Positions 42,671-51,522 of a DNA stretch of 63,908 nt are shown one piece after another. Both the position numbers and the translations under genes were made by a program. Source of the stretch: Acidimicrobiia bacterium (GTDB lineage: Bacteria; Actinomycetota; Acidimicrobiia; Acidimicrobiales; Poriferisodalaceae); the NCBI GenBank assembly GCA_022821985.1, contig JAJECP010000002.1, positions 1 to 63,908 of the forward strand, given 5' to 3'. Within the stretch, counting starts at the first letter, position 1. Each line of letters begins with the position of its first letter. The notes beneath the pieces are model-generated. The model was not told the origin of the DNA and did no database searches. It worked only from the letters and a program-made list of their open reading frames with translations.

Positions 42671-45600
42671 GTCGTCGCAAGATCCGGGTCATCGTCAAGA
42701 GTCCGCACAAATGCGGCATGCTCTTCACTGCTAAGCAAGTCGGTCAATCCGAAATGCCCATGATCTGTCGACGTTGGCGTGCCCGCCCAGTCGGCTGAGA
42801 GGGCCTCGGCTTGTTCGAGGACGGTTTGGGTGGCTTGTTCCTGCTTGTCGGGCGGGTAGCCGTGACGCTTGAGGATTCGTCGCACCTGGACGCGGATGCC
42901 TGCACGGACGTTCTCTCGAAGCGTCCAGTCGATGGTCACGCTGCTGAGCACTGACTCCACGAGTTCGCGGGCGATGGCCTGAAGCGTCTCGTCGCCGAGC
43001 ACGGCGACGGCGCTGTCGTTCGTTTCCAAGGCGTCGTAGAACGCCAGCTCGTCGTCGGTGAGCCCGAGCTGCTCGCCGCGCTCGTCAGCCGCTCGGAGCT
43101 CGCGCGCCAACTCGATCAGTTCTTCGATGACTTGCGCAGCCTCAATGCCCCGGTTCTGGTAGCGGCGGATCGTCTCGGCGAGCATCGCTGCGAACGAACG
43201 GCCTTGCGTGACGTTGCGACGCTGCCGTTGGCGGACTTCCCCGTGCAAGAGCTTCTGCAACAACTCCACGGCGAGGTTCCGGTGCGGCATCGCGCGGACT
43301 TCGGCAAGGAACTCCTCGGACAGGATCGAGATGTCGGGCTTCGCGAGCCCGGCGGCTTCGAATATGTCGGTCACCTCACCCGAGTAGACCGCCCGCGAGA
43401 TGATCTGACGAACGGCATGGTCGACGTCGTCCTGGATTCGCTCCTCATCGGGCGACCGCTGCGTCAACCTGTTGCGAACGGCCTGGAAGAAGCCCACGTC
43501 GTCTCGGATGGCGATTGCTGCCTCATCCGGCACGGCGAGCGCGAACGCCTGGGACAGCTCCCGGACGGCTTGAACGAATCGATCCTTGCCGTCCTCCTGC
43601 GCGAGCACGTGCTCCTGTGCCGCCGGCAGCAGCGCGAGCCGGTCCGCCGGGCTGCCGTCGATCCAACTTGACCAGTCGAAGCCGTGCAGCAGACTGCAGC
43701 ACACATCGTGCTTCTCAAGCATCACTGCAATCGCGTCGGCTCGGTTGAGGACAGCGTCACCTCGGCCGCCGCTGCTGGTGTATGTGCTCAGCGCGCGCCG
43801 CAATTCGTGGGCGATGCCCAGGTAGTCGACGACTAGGCCGCCGGGCTTGTCACGGAAGACCCGGTTGACACGGGCGATCGCCTGCATCAGCCCGTGCCCT
43901 CGCATGGGCTTGTCGACGTACATCGTGTGCAGGCTGGGCGCGTCGAAGCCGGTGAGCCACATGTCTCGCACGAGCACGATCTGCAGCGGATCGTCGGGGT
44001 CGCGGAACCGGTGAGCCATCCGTTCGCGACCCGTCTTGGTTCGGATGTGCTGCTGCCAGCCGACCGGGTCCGACGCCTCGCCGGTCATGACCACCTTGAT
44101 TGCACCGTCGGAGTCGTGGTCGCTGTGCCACTCAGGCCGCAGCCGCACCAGTTCGTCATAGAGCTCGACGCAGATGCGGCGGCTCATGCACACCACCATC
44201 GCCTTGCCGTCCATCGCGTCGAGTCGGTTCTCGAAATGGTCAACAACGTCGGCGGCAACGAGGGCGATCCGGGCCGGCGTGCCGACCACCGCCTCAAGCG
44301 CCGCCCACTTGGTCTTCAGTTTCTCCGTCTGCTCGACTTCCTCGCCCTCGGTCACTTCTTCGAAGTCGTCGTCGATGCTCGGCTGGGCCTCGGGGTCGAG
44401 CCGCAGTTCAGCCAGCCGGCTCTCGTAGTAGATGGGCACCGTGGCTTGGTCTTCGACGGCGCGCTGGATGTCGTAGACGCTGATGTACTCACCGAAAACC
44501 GCTCGTGTGTTGGCGTCCACCTGCTCGATGGGTGTGCCGGTGAACCCGATGAACGACGCTTTGGGCAGCGCATCGCGCATGTGCCGTGCGAAGCCATCAA
44601 TGAAGTCGTACTGGCTCCGGTGCGCCTCGTCAGCGATGACCACGATGTTGCGACGCTCCGAGAGGACGGGATGCCGATCTCCTTGTTCCTCGGGGAAGAA
44701 CTTCTGGATGGTCGTGAACACCACGCCGCCCGACGCAACAGCAAGCTTCTTGCGCAGGTCCGCCCGGCTCGCGGCCTGTGTGGGCGGCTGTCGCAGCAGG
44801 TCGGAGCATCGGGAGAACGTCGAGAACAACTGGTCGTCGAGGTCGTTGCGATCGGTCAGCACGACGAGCGTCGGGTTCGCCATGGCCGGCTCACGGATGA
44901 TTCGGCCGGCGTAGAACGCCATCGTCAGCGACTTGCCCGACCCCTGCGTGTGCCACACGACGCCAATGCGACGATCGTCGGCGCGCGACCCCGCTGTCTC
45001 CGATGCACCAGCCGCACGCAAGGTCTCGGCGACCGCGACGTTGACGGCGTGGAACTGGTGGTACCCCGCCATCTTCTTCGCGAGCGCGCCGCTGCCGTCG
45101 TCGTCGAAGACGATGAAGTCACGAACCAGCAACAGGAATCGAGCAGGCGCGAAAGCGCCGCTCAGCAGCACCTCCAGCTGGGGCGACGCGGCGCCGGCAA
45201 CCTCGTCGCCCTCGACGGTCCGCCACGCCTTGAACCACTCGCGCCCGGCAGTCAACGTGCCGATCCGCGCCTTGATGCCGTCGGAGACGACCAGTGCCGC
45301 GTTGTGAGCAAAGAAGTTGGGCAGCTCGGCCTTGTAGGTCTGGAGCTGCTGCCACGCCGTCCATACCGTGGCGTCGGGATCGGTCGGGCTCTTGAGCTCG
45401 ATGACCCCGAGCGGCAGACCGTTGAGATACAGCACGATGTCGAACCGTCGGTGATGGTCGCCCTCAGTCACTGTGAGCTGGTTGACCGCCAGCCAGTCGT
45501 TGGCCGACGGATCATCGAAGCCGAGCACCCGCGCCCGGCCGCCGCGGAGCTCGCCGCGCTCGTTGCGGTACTCCACCGCAACCCCATCGACCAGCATCCG

Positions 45601-45870
45601 ATGAAGGGCCCGATTCCGACCCTCCAGCGTCGACTCCGCCAGGGTGGTCAGCCTCCGGAAGGCATCGTCAAGAGCTTCGCCCGGCAGTTCGGGGTTCAAC
45701 CGCTCCAGCGCCGCCCGCAGTCGCCCAGCGAGCACGACCGTTGAGTGGTCCTGGCGCTCTCCGGCCCCATCCTCCCGGCAGAGTCCGGCGCCATCGTGGA
45801 TTGCCCAGCCCAGCTCGCCGAGCCAGGCCAGCGCCGCTTGCTCTACTTCAGCCTCATGCAGCCCCGTCAC
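42667..45870 (-). CDS. hsdR: type I restriction endonuclease subunit R
   Basis: A 1067-residue HsdR. The PD-(D/E)xK nuclease is at about residues 140-160 ([20 protein letters not shown]). Walker A of the translocase is in [13 protein letters not shown] near 310, and the DEAH box is in [13 protein letters not shown] long helical C-terminal domain follows (about residue 750 on). It cleaves DNA after ATP-driven translocation when bound to HsdM2S. It is separated from hsdM/hsdS by about 5.6 kb of other defence genes. The stop overlaps the PIN-like gene start. Confidence 0.95.
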   Translation of the reverse strand: MTGLHEAEVEQAALAWLGELGWAIHDGAGLCREDGAGERQDHSTVVLAGRLRAALERLNPELPGEALDDAFRRLTTLAESTLEGRNRALHRMLVDGVAVEYRNERGELRGGRARVLGFDDPSANDWLAVNQLTVTEGDHHRRFDIVLYLNGLPLGVIELKSPTDPDATVWTAWQQLQTYKAELPNFFAHNAALVVSDGIKARIGTLTAGREWFKAWRTVEGDEVAGAASPQLEVLLSGAFAPARFLLLVRDFIVFDDDGSGALAKKMAGYHQFHAVNVAVAETLRAAGASETAGSRADDRRIGVVWHTQGSGKSLTMAFYAGRIIREPAMANPTLVVLTDRNDLDDQLFSTFSRCSDLLRQPPTQAASRADLRKKLAVASGGVVFTTIQKFFPEEQGDRHPVLSERRNIVVIADEAHRSQYDFIDGFARHMRDALPKASFIGFTGTPIEQVDANTRAVFGEYISVYDIQRAVEDQATVPIYYESRLAELRLDPEAQPSIDDDFEEVTEGEEVEQTEKLKTKWAALEAVVGTPARIALVAADVVDHFENRLDAMDGKAMVVCMSRRICVELYDELVRLRPEWHSDHDSDGAIKVVMTGEASDPVGWQQHIRTKTGRERMAHRFRDPDDPLQIVLVRDMWLTGFDAPSLHTMYVDKPMRGHGLMQAIARVNRVFRDKPGGLVVDYLGIAHELRRALSTYTSSGGRGDAVLNRADAIAVMLEKHDVCCSLLHGFDWSSWIDGSPADRLALLPAAQEHVLAQEDGKDRFVQAVRELSQAFALAVPDEAAIAIRDDVGFFQAVRNRLTQRSPDEERIQDDVDHAVRQIISRAVYSGEVTDIFEAAGLAKPDISILSEEFLAEVRAMPHRNLAVELLQKLLHGEVRQRQRRNVTQGRSFAAMLAETIRRYQNRGIEAAQVIEELIELARELRAADERGEQLGLTDDELAFYDALETNDSAVAVLGDETLQAIARELVESVLSSVTIDWTLRENVRAGIRVQVRRILKRHGYPPDKQEQATQTVLEQAEALSADWAGTPTSTDHGHFGLTDLLSSEEHAAFVRTLDDDPDLATT

Positions 45871-45936
45871 AGAACCCCCGCTTGAACAGCGGCGATCTCT
45901 GCCGCCGCTCCACTCGGTGGGGCAGGACCGACTCGA

Positions 45937-46326
45937 TCAACTTGCATCAGCGCCGCTCATGCCAACGTCGATAGGGCGAACCTCGTTTGCCAACACCAGA
46001 AGACAGTTGTGTTCGGACAGCGAGCGCCTCACGCCCACCAAGTTGCCAACCAGGCGCTGCTTGGCCTCATACGGCCCGTCGGCAACGACGGCAATAATCG
46101 CGACCCCGACTCGGTCCGCCACAGAGCGCAGCTCGGCCTGAGCCAAGGAGTCGCGGCCGAGCAGAACCACACCGTGAAAGCCTTGCTCAGCGGCCGACTC
46201 CAAGAGTTCGATATCGGAAATGTCGCCGCCTGACCAGCGCACGAGTTCGAAGGCGCCTCGGTCGGCGACAGATGCTGCTTCGAAAGCGAGGCTCTGCGGC
46301 ATACGCGCATCGAACAGCAGCTTCAT
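45937..46326 (-). CDS. DUF5615 PIN-like protein, candidate toxin
   Basis: A 129-residue protein matching DUF5615: start MKLLFDARMPQSLA with the first acid Asp6, then the segment GGDISDIELLESAAEQG and the strand GVVLLGRDSLAQAE, which corresponds to the RD/xxF region of PIN-like toxins. DUF5615 proteins are usually paired with a DUF433 antitoxin. Here the gene starts 3 bp after the stop of a protein that ends in a DUF433-like domain, so the pairing is present. Length is normal for the family. Confidence 0.7.
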   Translation of the reverse strand: MKLLFDARMPQSLAFEAASVADRGAFELVRWSGGDISDIELLESAAEQGFHGVVLLGRDSLAQAELRSVADRVGVAIIAVVADGPYEAKQRLVGNLVGVRRSLSEHNCLLVLANEVRPIDVGMSGADAS

Positions 46327-46329
46327 GAT

Positions 46330-47790
46330 TCAAACGAGGTCAAGAAGCTGATGACCCAGTGTCACAACGTCCTCGAATTGAGCATCGCTGAGTTCGGGGT
46401 ACGCGGCTGTAATCGCTCCGGTGCCGCCCGCTCTGTCCAGACTTCCCAAATCCTTCGCTGCGATCCTGTGCCCGCTGAGGTGTGGCGTTCCGTTCAGCAC
46501 AGTCGGCAGCAGGATGCTGTTGGGACTGAGGTGCAGGAGGTCTGGCACGCTGCCGCCGCCTACCTCGAAGGGTCGGAATGCGGAGTCGACATCCGTCACC
46601 GGCAGGTCGAGTGCCATCTGACCTGTCAGCACATCTTCGAAGCCCTTGCCGAGGTCCGCCATGACCCGACCATCGGTAGTGACGCCGATCCTGACGGCAT
46701 CACCGCTGCCTTCGAATGCCGCCAGCGCACTGACGACGTTGCTCGAGACTCGTCCCGGGGTGACCGTCTTGAGGTAGGCCCATGTCCGCACCGCGACAAC
46801 GTCACTGAATTTCCATCGGAGCGCTCCCCTGATGTGAGGCTGCAGCACACCTCGCCTGTGCAGGTAGCTCAGCGACGAAGCCTTGGCGCCCGACAAGAAC
46901 CCGGCTTCGCGGGTGGAGTAGACACCGGCACCGAAAACGTCAGGCGACCACAGCGACACAGGGATGTCCTGCGCATCTCCGATCGGGAGCGTCAGGAGTC
47001 GGCGACCCAAGGCCGCGTCGACCTGGCGGCGCAGCCGGGCCTGCGCAAGCCGGTCGTGCGGCAGCTCGCTTCCCTCGGGCACGACGATCTGTGCCGCGGG
47101 GAAATGCCCGTAGCGGCTGCGGACACGCTGATGGGTCGCGTCCGCGCACACGAGCACCGTCTCAGCACCAAACCAGAACGGCACCCCGGCCTCGGGGTCG
47201 AGTCTCCGCACCGCCGCGCCGGCGCGATCAGCTGCCACAGCGAGACGCAGAAGCACGTCTGCGCGCAGGCTGGTGTCGAACACTGTCACCGGAGGCAGCG
47301 GAAAGCGTGACTGACTGGTGCGAGCGCCCGGCCAGCACTGCTCATATAGGCGCTCCTCGTCGGTGCCATCCGGCACAGCGGTCTTGTCCAGACGCAGTCG
47401 CAGCGGCTGGTCCCGGCGGGTTTGCTCAAGAATGCTCTGCACGATGCGCTGGTCCACTGCGGGGTTGGAGGCCAGGTCGGCTGCGTTGAGGAGCAACTGG
47501 CGATCATCCAGCGAGACAGCGAGACTCAGCACGGCTTCCGCTGCTTCGAAGAGATCGAGCCGCGCGGCGATTTCTGCGGCAAATCGCAGCCGGTCCCGGT
47601 CACCGCGCAGCAGTGGCAGCACATCTGCTACTGCGCGCGGCAGACACTCGGCTTCGTCGGTCGTGAGATGGTCCACCAGTTCCGCCATCGGGCCTGCGGC
47701 AGGCTGCGTCCACGAGTTGGCGCCGCCGAGCACTTGCAGCACGGCTTCGTACAAGCCAGGCGTCGGGATTCGGCGCATCACGCCCGCCAT
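46330..47790 (-). CDS. multidomain protein with MerR-like HTH and C-terminal DUF433, candidate antitoxin
   Basis: A 486-residue protein. The C-terminal ~70 residues (SPNSILLPTVLNGTPHLSGH, then YPELSDAQFEDVV) match DUF433. Residues about 289-345 look like a MerR-type helix-turn-helix (STREAGFLSGAKASSLSYLH, then RWKFSDVVAVR). The N-terminal ~280 residues are mostly helical and match nothing I recognise. Ordinary HTH-DUF433 antitoxins are about 200-250 residues, so this one has roughly doubled. Its start overlaps the upstream unknown gene by 13 bp, and the DUF5615 gene follows by 3 bp. Confidence 0.65.
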   Translation of the reverse strand: MAGVMRRIPTPGLYEAVLQVLGGANSWTQPAAGPMAELVDHLTTDEAECLPRAVADVLPLLRGDRDRLRFAAEIAARLDLFEAAEAVLSLAVSLDDRQLLLNAADLASNPAVDQRIVQSILEQTRRDQPLRLRLDKTAVPDGTDEERLYEQCWPGARTSQSRFPLPPVTVFDTSLRADVLLRLAVAADRAGAAVRRLDPEAGVPFWFGAETVLVCADATHQRVRSRYGHFPAAQIVVPEGSELPHDRLAQARLRRQVDAALGRRLLTLPIGDAQDIPVSLWSPDVFGAGVYSTREAGFLSGAKASSLSYLHRRGVLQPHIRGALRWKFSDVVAVRTWAYLKTVTPGRVSSNVVSALAAFEGSGDAVRIGVTTDGRVMADLGKGFEDVLTGQMALDLPVTDVDSAFRPFEVGGGSVPDLLHLSPNSILLPTVLNGTPHLSGHRIAAKDLGSLDRAGGTGAITAAYPELSDAQFEDVVTLGHQLLDLV

Positions 47791-48422
47791 TCAAGTCGTC
47801 CAAGAGCAGCAAGGGGAATGTCCCGATCGATGCGCTCGTTCGAAACACCGCCGGGTGTCCATTGCAACAGTTTCGCAGGCACGGCATCGACGCCTCGCGG
47901 CTCACGCACGGTCACACCTTCGTGCCGCAACCGATCCTGAGGAAAGACGAAGATGAGGAAGGGCGGTGAACTGCCCCTCAGCTGCAGGCGCCGCACGAGC
48001 GTCGGGCCGTCCACACCGGCGATCTGTTGCAGTGGCACGAGCCAGGAGTAGTCCGCTGGCACAACCACGGGTGCGTGCGAGAGATCAGCGTGGGCCGTGG
48101 CAGCCGGATCGCGCTGAGATCGCAAGTGATCCAAGTACGACCGGTGGCCAGGGCCGAAATACTGCTTGCGGTCAGGCCGAAGGTGATGACGCCAGAACGT
48201 CTCGACCGACACGCAGCGGCCGTAGTCGCATGCCGGCGTGTGCAGAACCAGATCCGGCAGCACACGCTCGTGCAGACGTTCAAGGCCTTCGCGAGCGCGC
48301 CCCGGCTGACGTCGTGCCAATCCCGCGAGCGCCGCCGCTTCGCGCCGTGCGTAAGGCGGCAGCTGGCGGTCGCCCGCAACGATGCGCGCCAACTGCTGCA
48401 CATCCGCTGCCGTGTCGGCCAT
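47778..48422 (-). CDS. unknown protein, first gene of the DUF433/DUF5615 operon
   Basis: A 214-residue protein of no recognised family. It starts with about 70 residues of helix (ARIVAGDRQLPPYARREAAA). A central part contains Cys in HTPACDYGRC, an aromatic-rich YFGPGHRSYLDHL segment, and strands ending PFLIFVFPQDRL. It has no transmembrane segment. The stop overlaps the next gene's start by 13 bp, which implies co-translation. The three genes look like one functional unit; this product may be a sensor or accessory of the toxin pair, but that is inference. Confidence 0.6.
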   Translation of the reverse strand: MADTAADVQQLARIVAGDRQLPPYARREAAALAGLARRQPGRAREGLERLHERVLPDLVLHTPACDYGRCVSVETFWRHHLRPDRKQYFGPGHRSYLDHLRSQRDPAATAHADLSHAPVVVPADYSWLVPLQQIAGVDGPTLVRRLQLRGSSPPFLIFVFPQDRLRHEGVTVREPRGVDAVPAKLLQWTPGGVSNERIDRDIPLAALGRLEWRA

Positions 48423-48773
48423 CGTGTCAGTGTGTCATTGGCGGGACTTGAGACGGACGTTGCCGTTGCATCTCGCAGCGTCAGACTCCTCTCACCAGAG
48501 CACTGCAACATAAATTGCCACCGTCACACAAGCGCCGAACGCGATCATCCGTACGCATCGAGGCCAGCTTGAGGCCCAAGCCCGAGACTGTCCGATCACG
48601 CCAGCTGCACATGGGAGCGTCCGAGTGCCACGCAAGTCGGCTCGCCTCAGCCCCGATGCTGGCGCTCCAGAAACCGCCTGCAAGCGGGGCAACGCGATGC
48701 GTTGCGGATTTTTGAGTAGTATATTTTCTGGTATGAATTCGCTCGATAATGCCACGGTATCGGCAAGTTCGCG
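48423..48773. promoter_or_regulatory. divergent intergenic region with AT-rich promoter and 14-codon leader ORF
   Basis: About 350 bp between the three-gene minus-strand operon and the plus-strand HTH/ImmA pair. Most of it holds no gene. Near 48702-48740 the base composition drops sharply in GC. TATATT at 48720-48725 is a good -10 candidate, though no matching -35 is seen at 17 bp. A 14-codon ORF (MNSLDNATVSASSR) starts at 48733, only 7 bases after that -10, and its TGA overlaps the ATG of the next gene (ATGA at 48774). This suggests a leaderless transcript with a coupled leader peptide. Confidence 0.45.
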
Positions 48774-49403
48774 ATGATCGGCATCCGCGACAAGGCGAAG
48801 GTGCTCGACGAACTGGGCGACAAGGTGTTGGAAGCGCTCGCTGCGAGCGTCACAGGCGCCCGTAGGGACTTCCTCCGCTACCAAGCCACGCTTCCAGAAT
48901 TCGCTGCTCAGGCGAGTTCACGAGGATCGGCAAACTGGATCCACGACCGGCTCTGGCACCATGTGCGGGCTCTCTTGGACGATATTGACGATGTGCTCCT
49001 CATCGATCTCGGCGTAACGCGAGAGGTCGTGCTCGGAGGCCGGTACCGGATCCGGATGAAGCGCCACCATCCGCCGGCGCAGGTCGCGACGTACCCCACG
49101 CAGACTGCAATGCACTTCATGAGCCAAGCGCAGGAGCAACTCGTCCTTGAGGGACTCGAGCAAGTCAGCCTCATCGCCGGCTATGTGTGGTTCGGCGACA
49201 GCGCCGAGATCGGACCGGCGGTGCTGTCCATGCGTGACGGGCAGGACAACGTGCTGTGGGTTCACGAGCTCCCCGAGGCCGACACTGCAGGCGCTCAGCC
49301 AACGGTGACGACGCTGCCGCCTCTCGAAGAGCCGGAAGAGGCCGCTATCCGGGCGCGGCTCACGCGGCTCGATGACGAAGCGCTGCATCTTCGCCAGCAA
49401 TGA
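48774..49403 (+). CDS. unknown protein paired with an HTH/ImmA peptidase
   Basis: A 209-residue soluble protein with no family I recognise. It has a helical N-terminus, a central beta-rich part (LLIDLGVTREVVLGGRYRIR) and an acidic, Pro/Glu-rich C-terminus. Its stop overlaps the ATG of the HTH/ImmA gene (ATGA), so the two are co-translated. Small partners of this kind next to XRE-ImmA proteins may be the target or effector that the peptidase controls; that is inference. Confidence 0.6.
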   Translation: MIGIRDKAKVLDELGDKVLEALAASVTGARRDFLRYQATLPEFAAQASSRGSANWIHDRLWHHVRALLDDIDDVLLIDLGVTREVVLGGRYRIRMKRHHPPAQVATYPTQTAMHFMSQAQEQLVLEGLEQVSLIAGYVWFGDSAEIGPAVLSMRDGQDNVLWVHELPEADTAGAQPTVTTLPPLEEPEEAAIRARLTRLDDEALHLRQQ

Positions 49404-50467
49404 GCTTGGGAGAGGCGATTGTCACGCTTCGGCGGGCGAGCGGCCTGACACAGCAAAAGTTGGCTGACAGAGCCAAGATCACGCAGGCAGCACTGTCACG
49501 CTACGAGAACGAGTTGCGCAGCCCCGACGCCGCCACGGTCGCGACGCTCGCTAAGTCCCTTGGTGTCACCGCCGAGTTTCTTCAGCGGGCCGAGCGGGCC
49601 GAGGGGGCGTTCATGATCGATGCCCATATGCGGCGTCGGGCCACGGCGAAGCCGACTGTGTGGCGACGGCTCGAAGCCAAGCTGAACGTCTACCGGCAGC
49701 ACCTAGAGGCGATCACCGAGACCGTCGATCTGGTGCCCCGCTTGAGCCTTCCGACGTTCGACCCGATGGAGTATGCCCCCGACGAGGCGGCGCGCATGGT
49801 CCGGATGCAGTGGCGAATGCCCGCCGGCCCGGTGCGGGGGCTGGCTCGGTGGCTCGAATCGGCGGGGTGCCTGATCGTCGCGGAGGACTTCGGATCGACA
49901 GGCGGCGGCCGTGTCGACGGTCTCTCACAGTGGTCGGGCGACGCCCCGGTCATGCTTGTCAACGAGCGTGTGGCCACGGACCGGCTGCGTCTGACCCTCG
50001 CGCACGAACTCGGGCACATCTGTCTGCACAGCGGCGAACTTGCCGACGATCCTGAGGATGAGGCGAACCGCTTCGCAGCCGAGTTGCTCATGCCTGCCGC
50101 AGCCATCCGAGCAGACCTGCGCAACCTCGACTTGGGGCGGCTGCACCTGCTGAAGCGCCGGTGGGGAGTCTCGATGCAGGCACTCATCGAACGGGCTCAC
50201 CACTTGGGAACCCTCGCGCCCGCGAAGCGGACATCGCTGTACAAGGCTCTCAGCAAACGAGGCTGGCGAACCAAGGAACCCTTGAGCGATGAACTGCCGC
50301 CCGAACAGCCGGCGCTCGCCCGTCGGCTCGTCGTCGCCTTGGCCGATGCAGGACTCGCCGAGTCCGAGACACGACGCATCATCGGCATCGCCGAATCGGC
50401 AGACACCCTGCCGCCATTCGCAGAGCACACCATCGCGCCGTCAACGCCTCGCCTCACTGTGGTGTAG
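49400..50467 (+). CDS. XRE-family HTH fused to ImmA/IrrE metallopeptidase
   Basis: A 355-residue protein. Residues 1 to about 65 are an XRE helix-turn-helix (SGLTQQKLADRAKITQAALSRYEN). From about residue 150 is the M78 (ImmA/IrrE) peptidase with zinc motif HELGH at 202-206 and a downstream Glu in EANRFAAELLMP. Such proteins act as regulators that are relieved by proteolysis, for example in ICEBs1 immunity and DNA damage response. The C-terminal ~90 residues form a helical extension. It is on the opposite strand to the flanking hsd genes and converges on the ATPase gene 50 bp away. Confidence 0.85.
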   Translation: MSLGEAIVTLRRASGLTQQKLADRAKITQAALSRYENELRSPDAATVATLAKSLGVTAEFLQRAERAEGAFMIDAHMRRRATAKPTVWRRLEAKLNVYRQHLEAITETVDLVPRLSLPTFDPMEYAPDEAARMVRMQWRMPAGPVRGLARWLESAGCLIVAEDFGSTGGGRVDGLSQWSGDAPVMLVNERVATDRLRLTLAHELGHICLHSGELADDPEDEANRFAAELLMPAAAIRADLRNLDLGRLHLLKRRWGVSMQALIERAHHLGTLAPAKRTSLYKALSKRGWRTKEPLSDELPPEQPALARRLVVALADAGLAESETRRIIGIAESADTLPPFAEHTIAPSTPRLTVV

Positions 50468-50517
50468 CTGGATCCTCGCTCCGCGGCGGCGCGGCCACGA
50501 CAGCCGCTTCGGGTTCC

Positions 50518-51522
50518 TCAGTGCGCGGCCGCGAAGGCGGCCATCGTATGGCCATCGGCTGGGTCGTTGATCAGCAGCTCGGAGTGGCTGGAGGCGATGA
50601 TCTGGCTGCCGGTCTCCTCAGCGACCTCGCTGATGACCCGGAACATCTGACGCTGCCTCGGGACTGCGAGATGGGCGACGGGCTCGTCGAGCAGCAGCAC
50701 CGCGCCCTCGTTGAGGTACGCATGAGCCAAGAGCAGCAGCGCCTGCTGCAAGCCGCGTCCGCTCGACGACAGTTCGTACCAAGTGCCGCACTCTCGATAG
50801 CGCATGACGATCTCGCCGCGGCCGACGAGATAGCGCGGCGCTTCGATCTCCACACCGAACAATTCGTCGATGCGGCCGCGGGTGTCGTCCCATCGAGCGG
50901 GCTTCTCGTCATGCACCCGGCTGCAGAGGTTCCGCAGCACCTCCGCCGTGCGGCCTTGGCCGATGCGCACATCGATCGCACCTCGGTCGAGACGGACCTC
51001 ATGGTCGATCAGACCAGACATCGGCGTCACGTAGGCGACTTCCACATCATGCGCCTCATCCGGGATCGGCATCCGCCCCTGCGTCTTCGTGAGGCCGTAC
51101 CGCAGCGGACGGCAGTACAAGGACTCATCGTTCGCGTACTCGAACTCGATGCCGCACTGCCAGTTTTCACGCGGACCGACACCATCGACGAGGATCTCGA
51201 TGCGGACATGCTCGGTGCGCTGCCCTCCATCGGCAATCGAGGTTCTCCTCGTTCGCCGCTCATGCCACAGCAAGTTCGCTTCAAGCACCGGCACCGCTGT
51301 GATGTCGCGCCTGTTGAGCGTTGCTCCGCGCCGCTTCAGTGCTGGCGATGCGTCTGCCTCATGGTCAAGCCATGCGCGAAGCCCGGTGTGCCACAGTGCC
51401 AATGCCTGCAAGATCGATGTCTTGCCGGAATTGTTAGGTCCCGCCAGCAGCATCGGATCCGCCAGCTTCAAGTCCGCTTCGCTCAAACGCTTGAAGTTGC
51501 GTATCGAAAGCCCCGTCAGCAT
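50518..51522 (-). CDS. AAA/ABC-type ATPase, last gene of the hsdM-hepT-hsdS operon
   Basis: A 334-residue ATPase of the AAA_15/AAA_21 (OLD-like) type. Walker A is LLAGPNNSGKTSILQ, the signature-like segment is ELSSSGRGLQQALLLL, Walker B is VLLLDEPVAHLAVPRQ and the H-loop is ASSHSELLIN. OLD-family proteins continue into a TOPRIM nuclease; here the protein ends about 20 residues after the H-loop, so it is ATPase-only, or truncated. The start overlaps the mntA-hsdS stop by 7 bp, so it belongs to the restriction operon. Type I systems do not normally include such an ATPase. Confidence 0.75.
   Translation of the reverse strand: MLTGLSIRNFKRLSEADLKLADPMLLAGPNNSGKTSILQALALWHTGLRAWLDHEADASPALKRRGATLNRRDITAVPVLEANLLWHERRTRRTSIADGGQRTEHVRIEILVDGVGPRENWQCGIEFEYANDESLYCRPLRYGLTKTQGRMPIPDEAHDVEVAYVTPMSGLIDHEVRLDRGAIDVRIGQGRTAEVLRNLCSRVHDEKPARWDDTRGRIDELFGVEIEAPRYLVGRGEIVMRYRECGTWYELSSSGRGLQQALLLLAHAYLNEGAVLLLDEPVAHLAVPRQRQMFRVISEVAEETGSQIIASSHSELLINDPADGHTMAAFAAAH

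Noticed and set aside
43894..45744. 616-codon open frame on the plus strand opposite hsdR
   Set aside because: It is an antisense shadow of a high-GC gene: the minus strand encodes complete HsdR motifs, and this frame has a biased Arg/His/Val composition and no family pattern.
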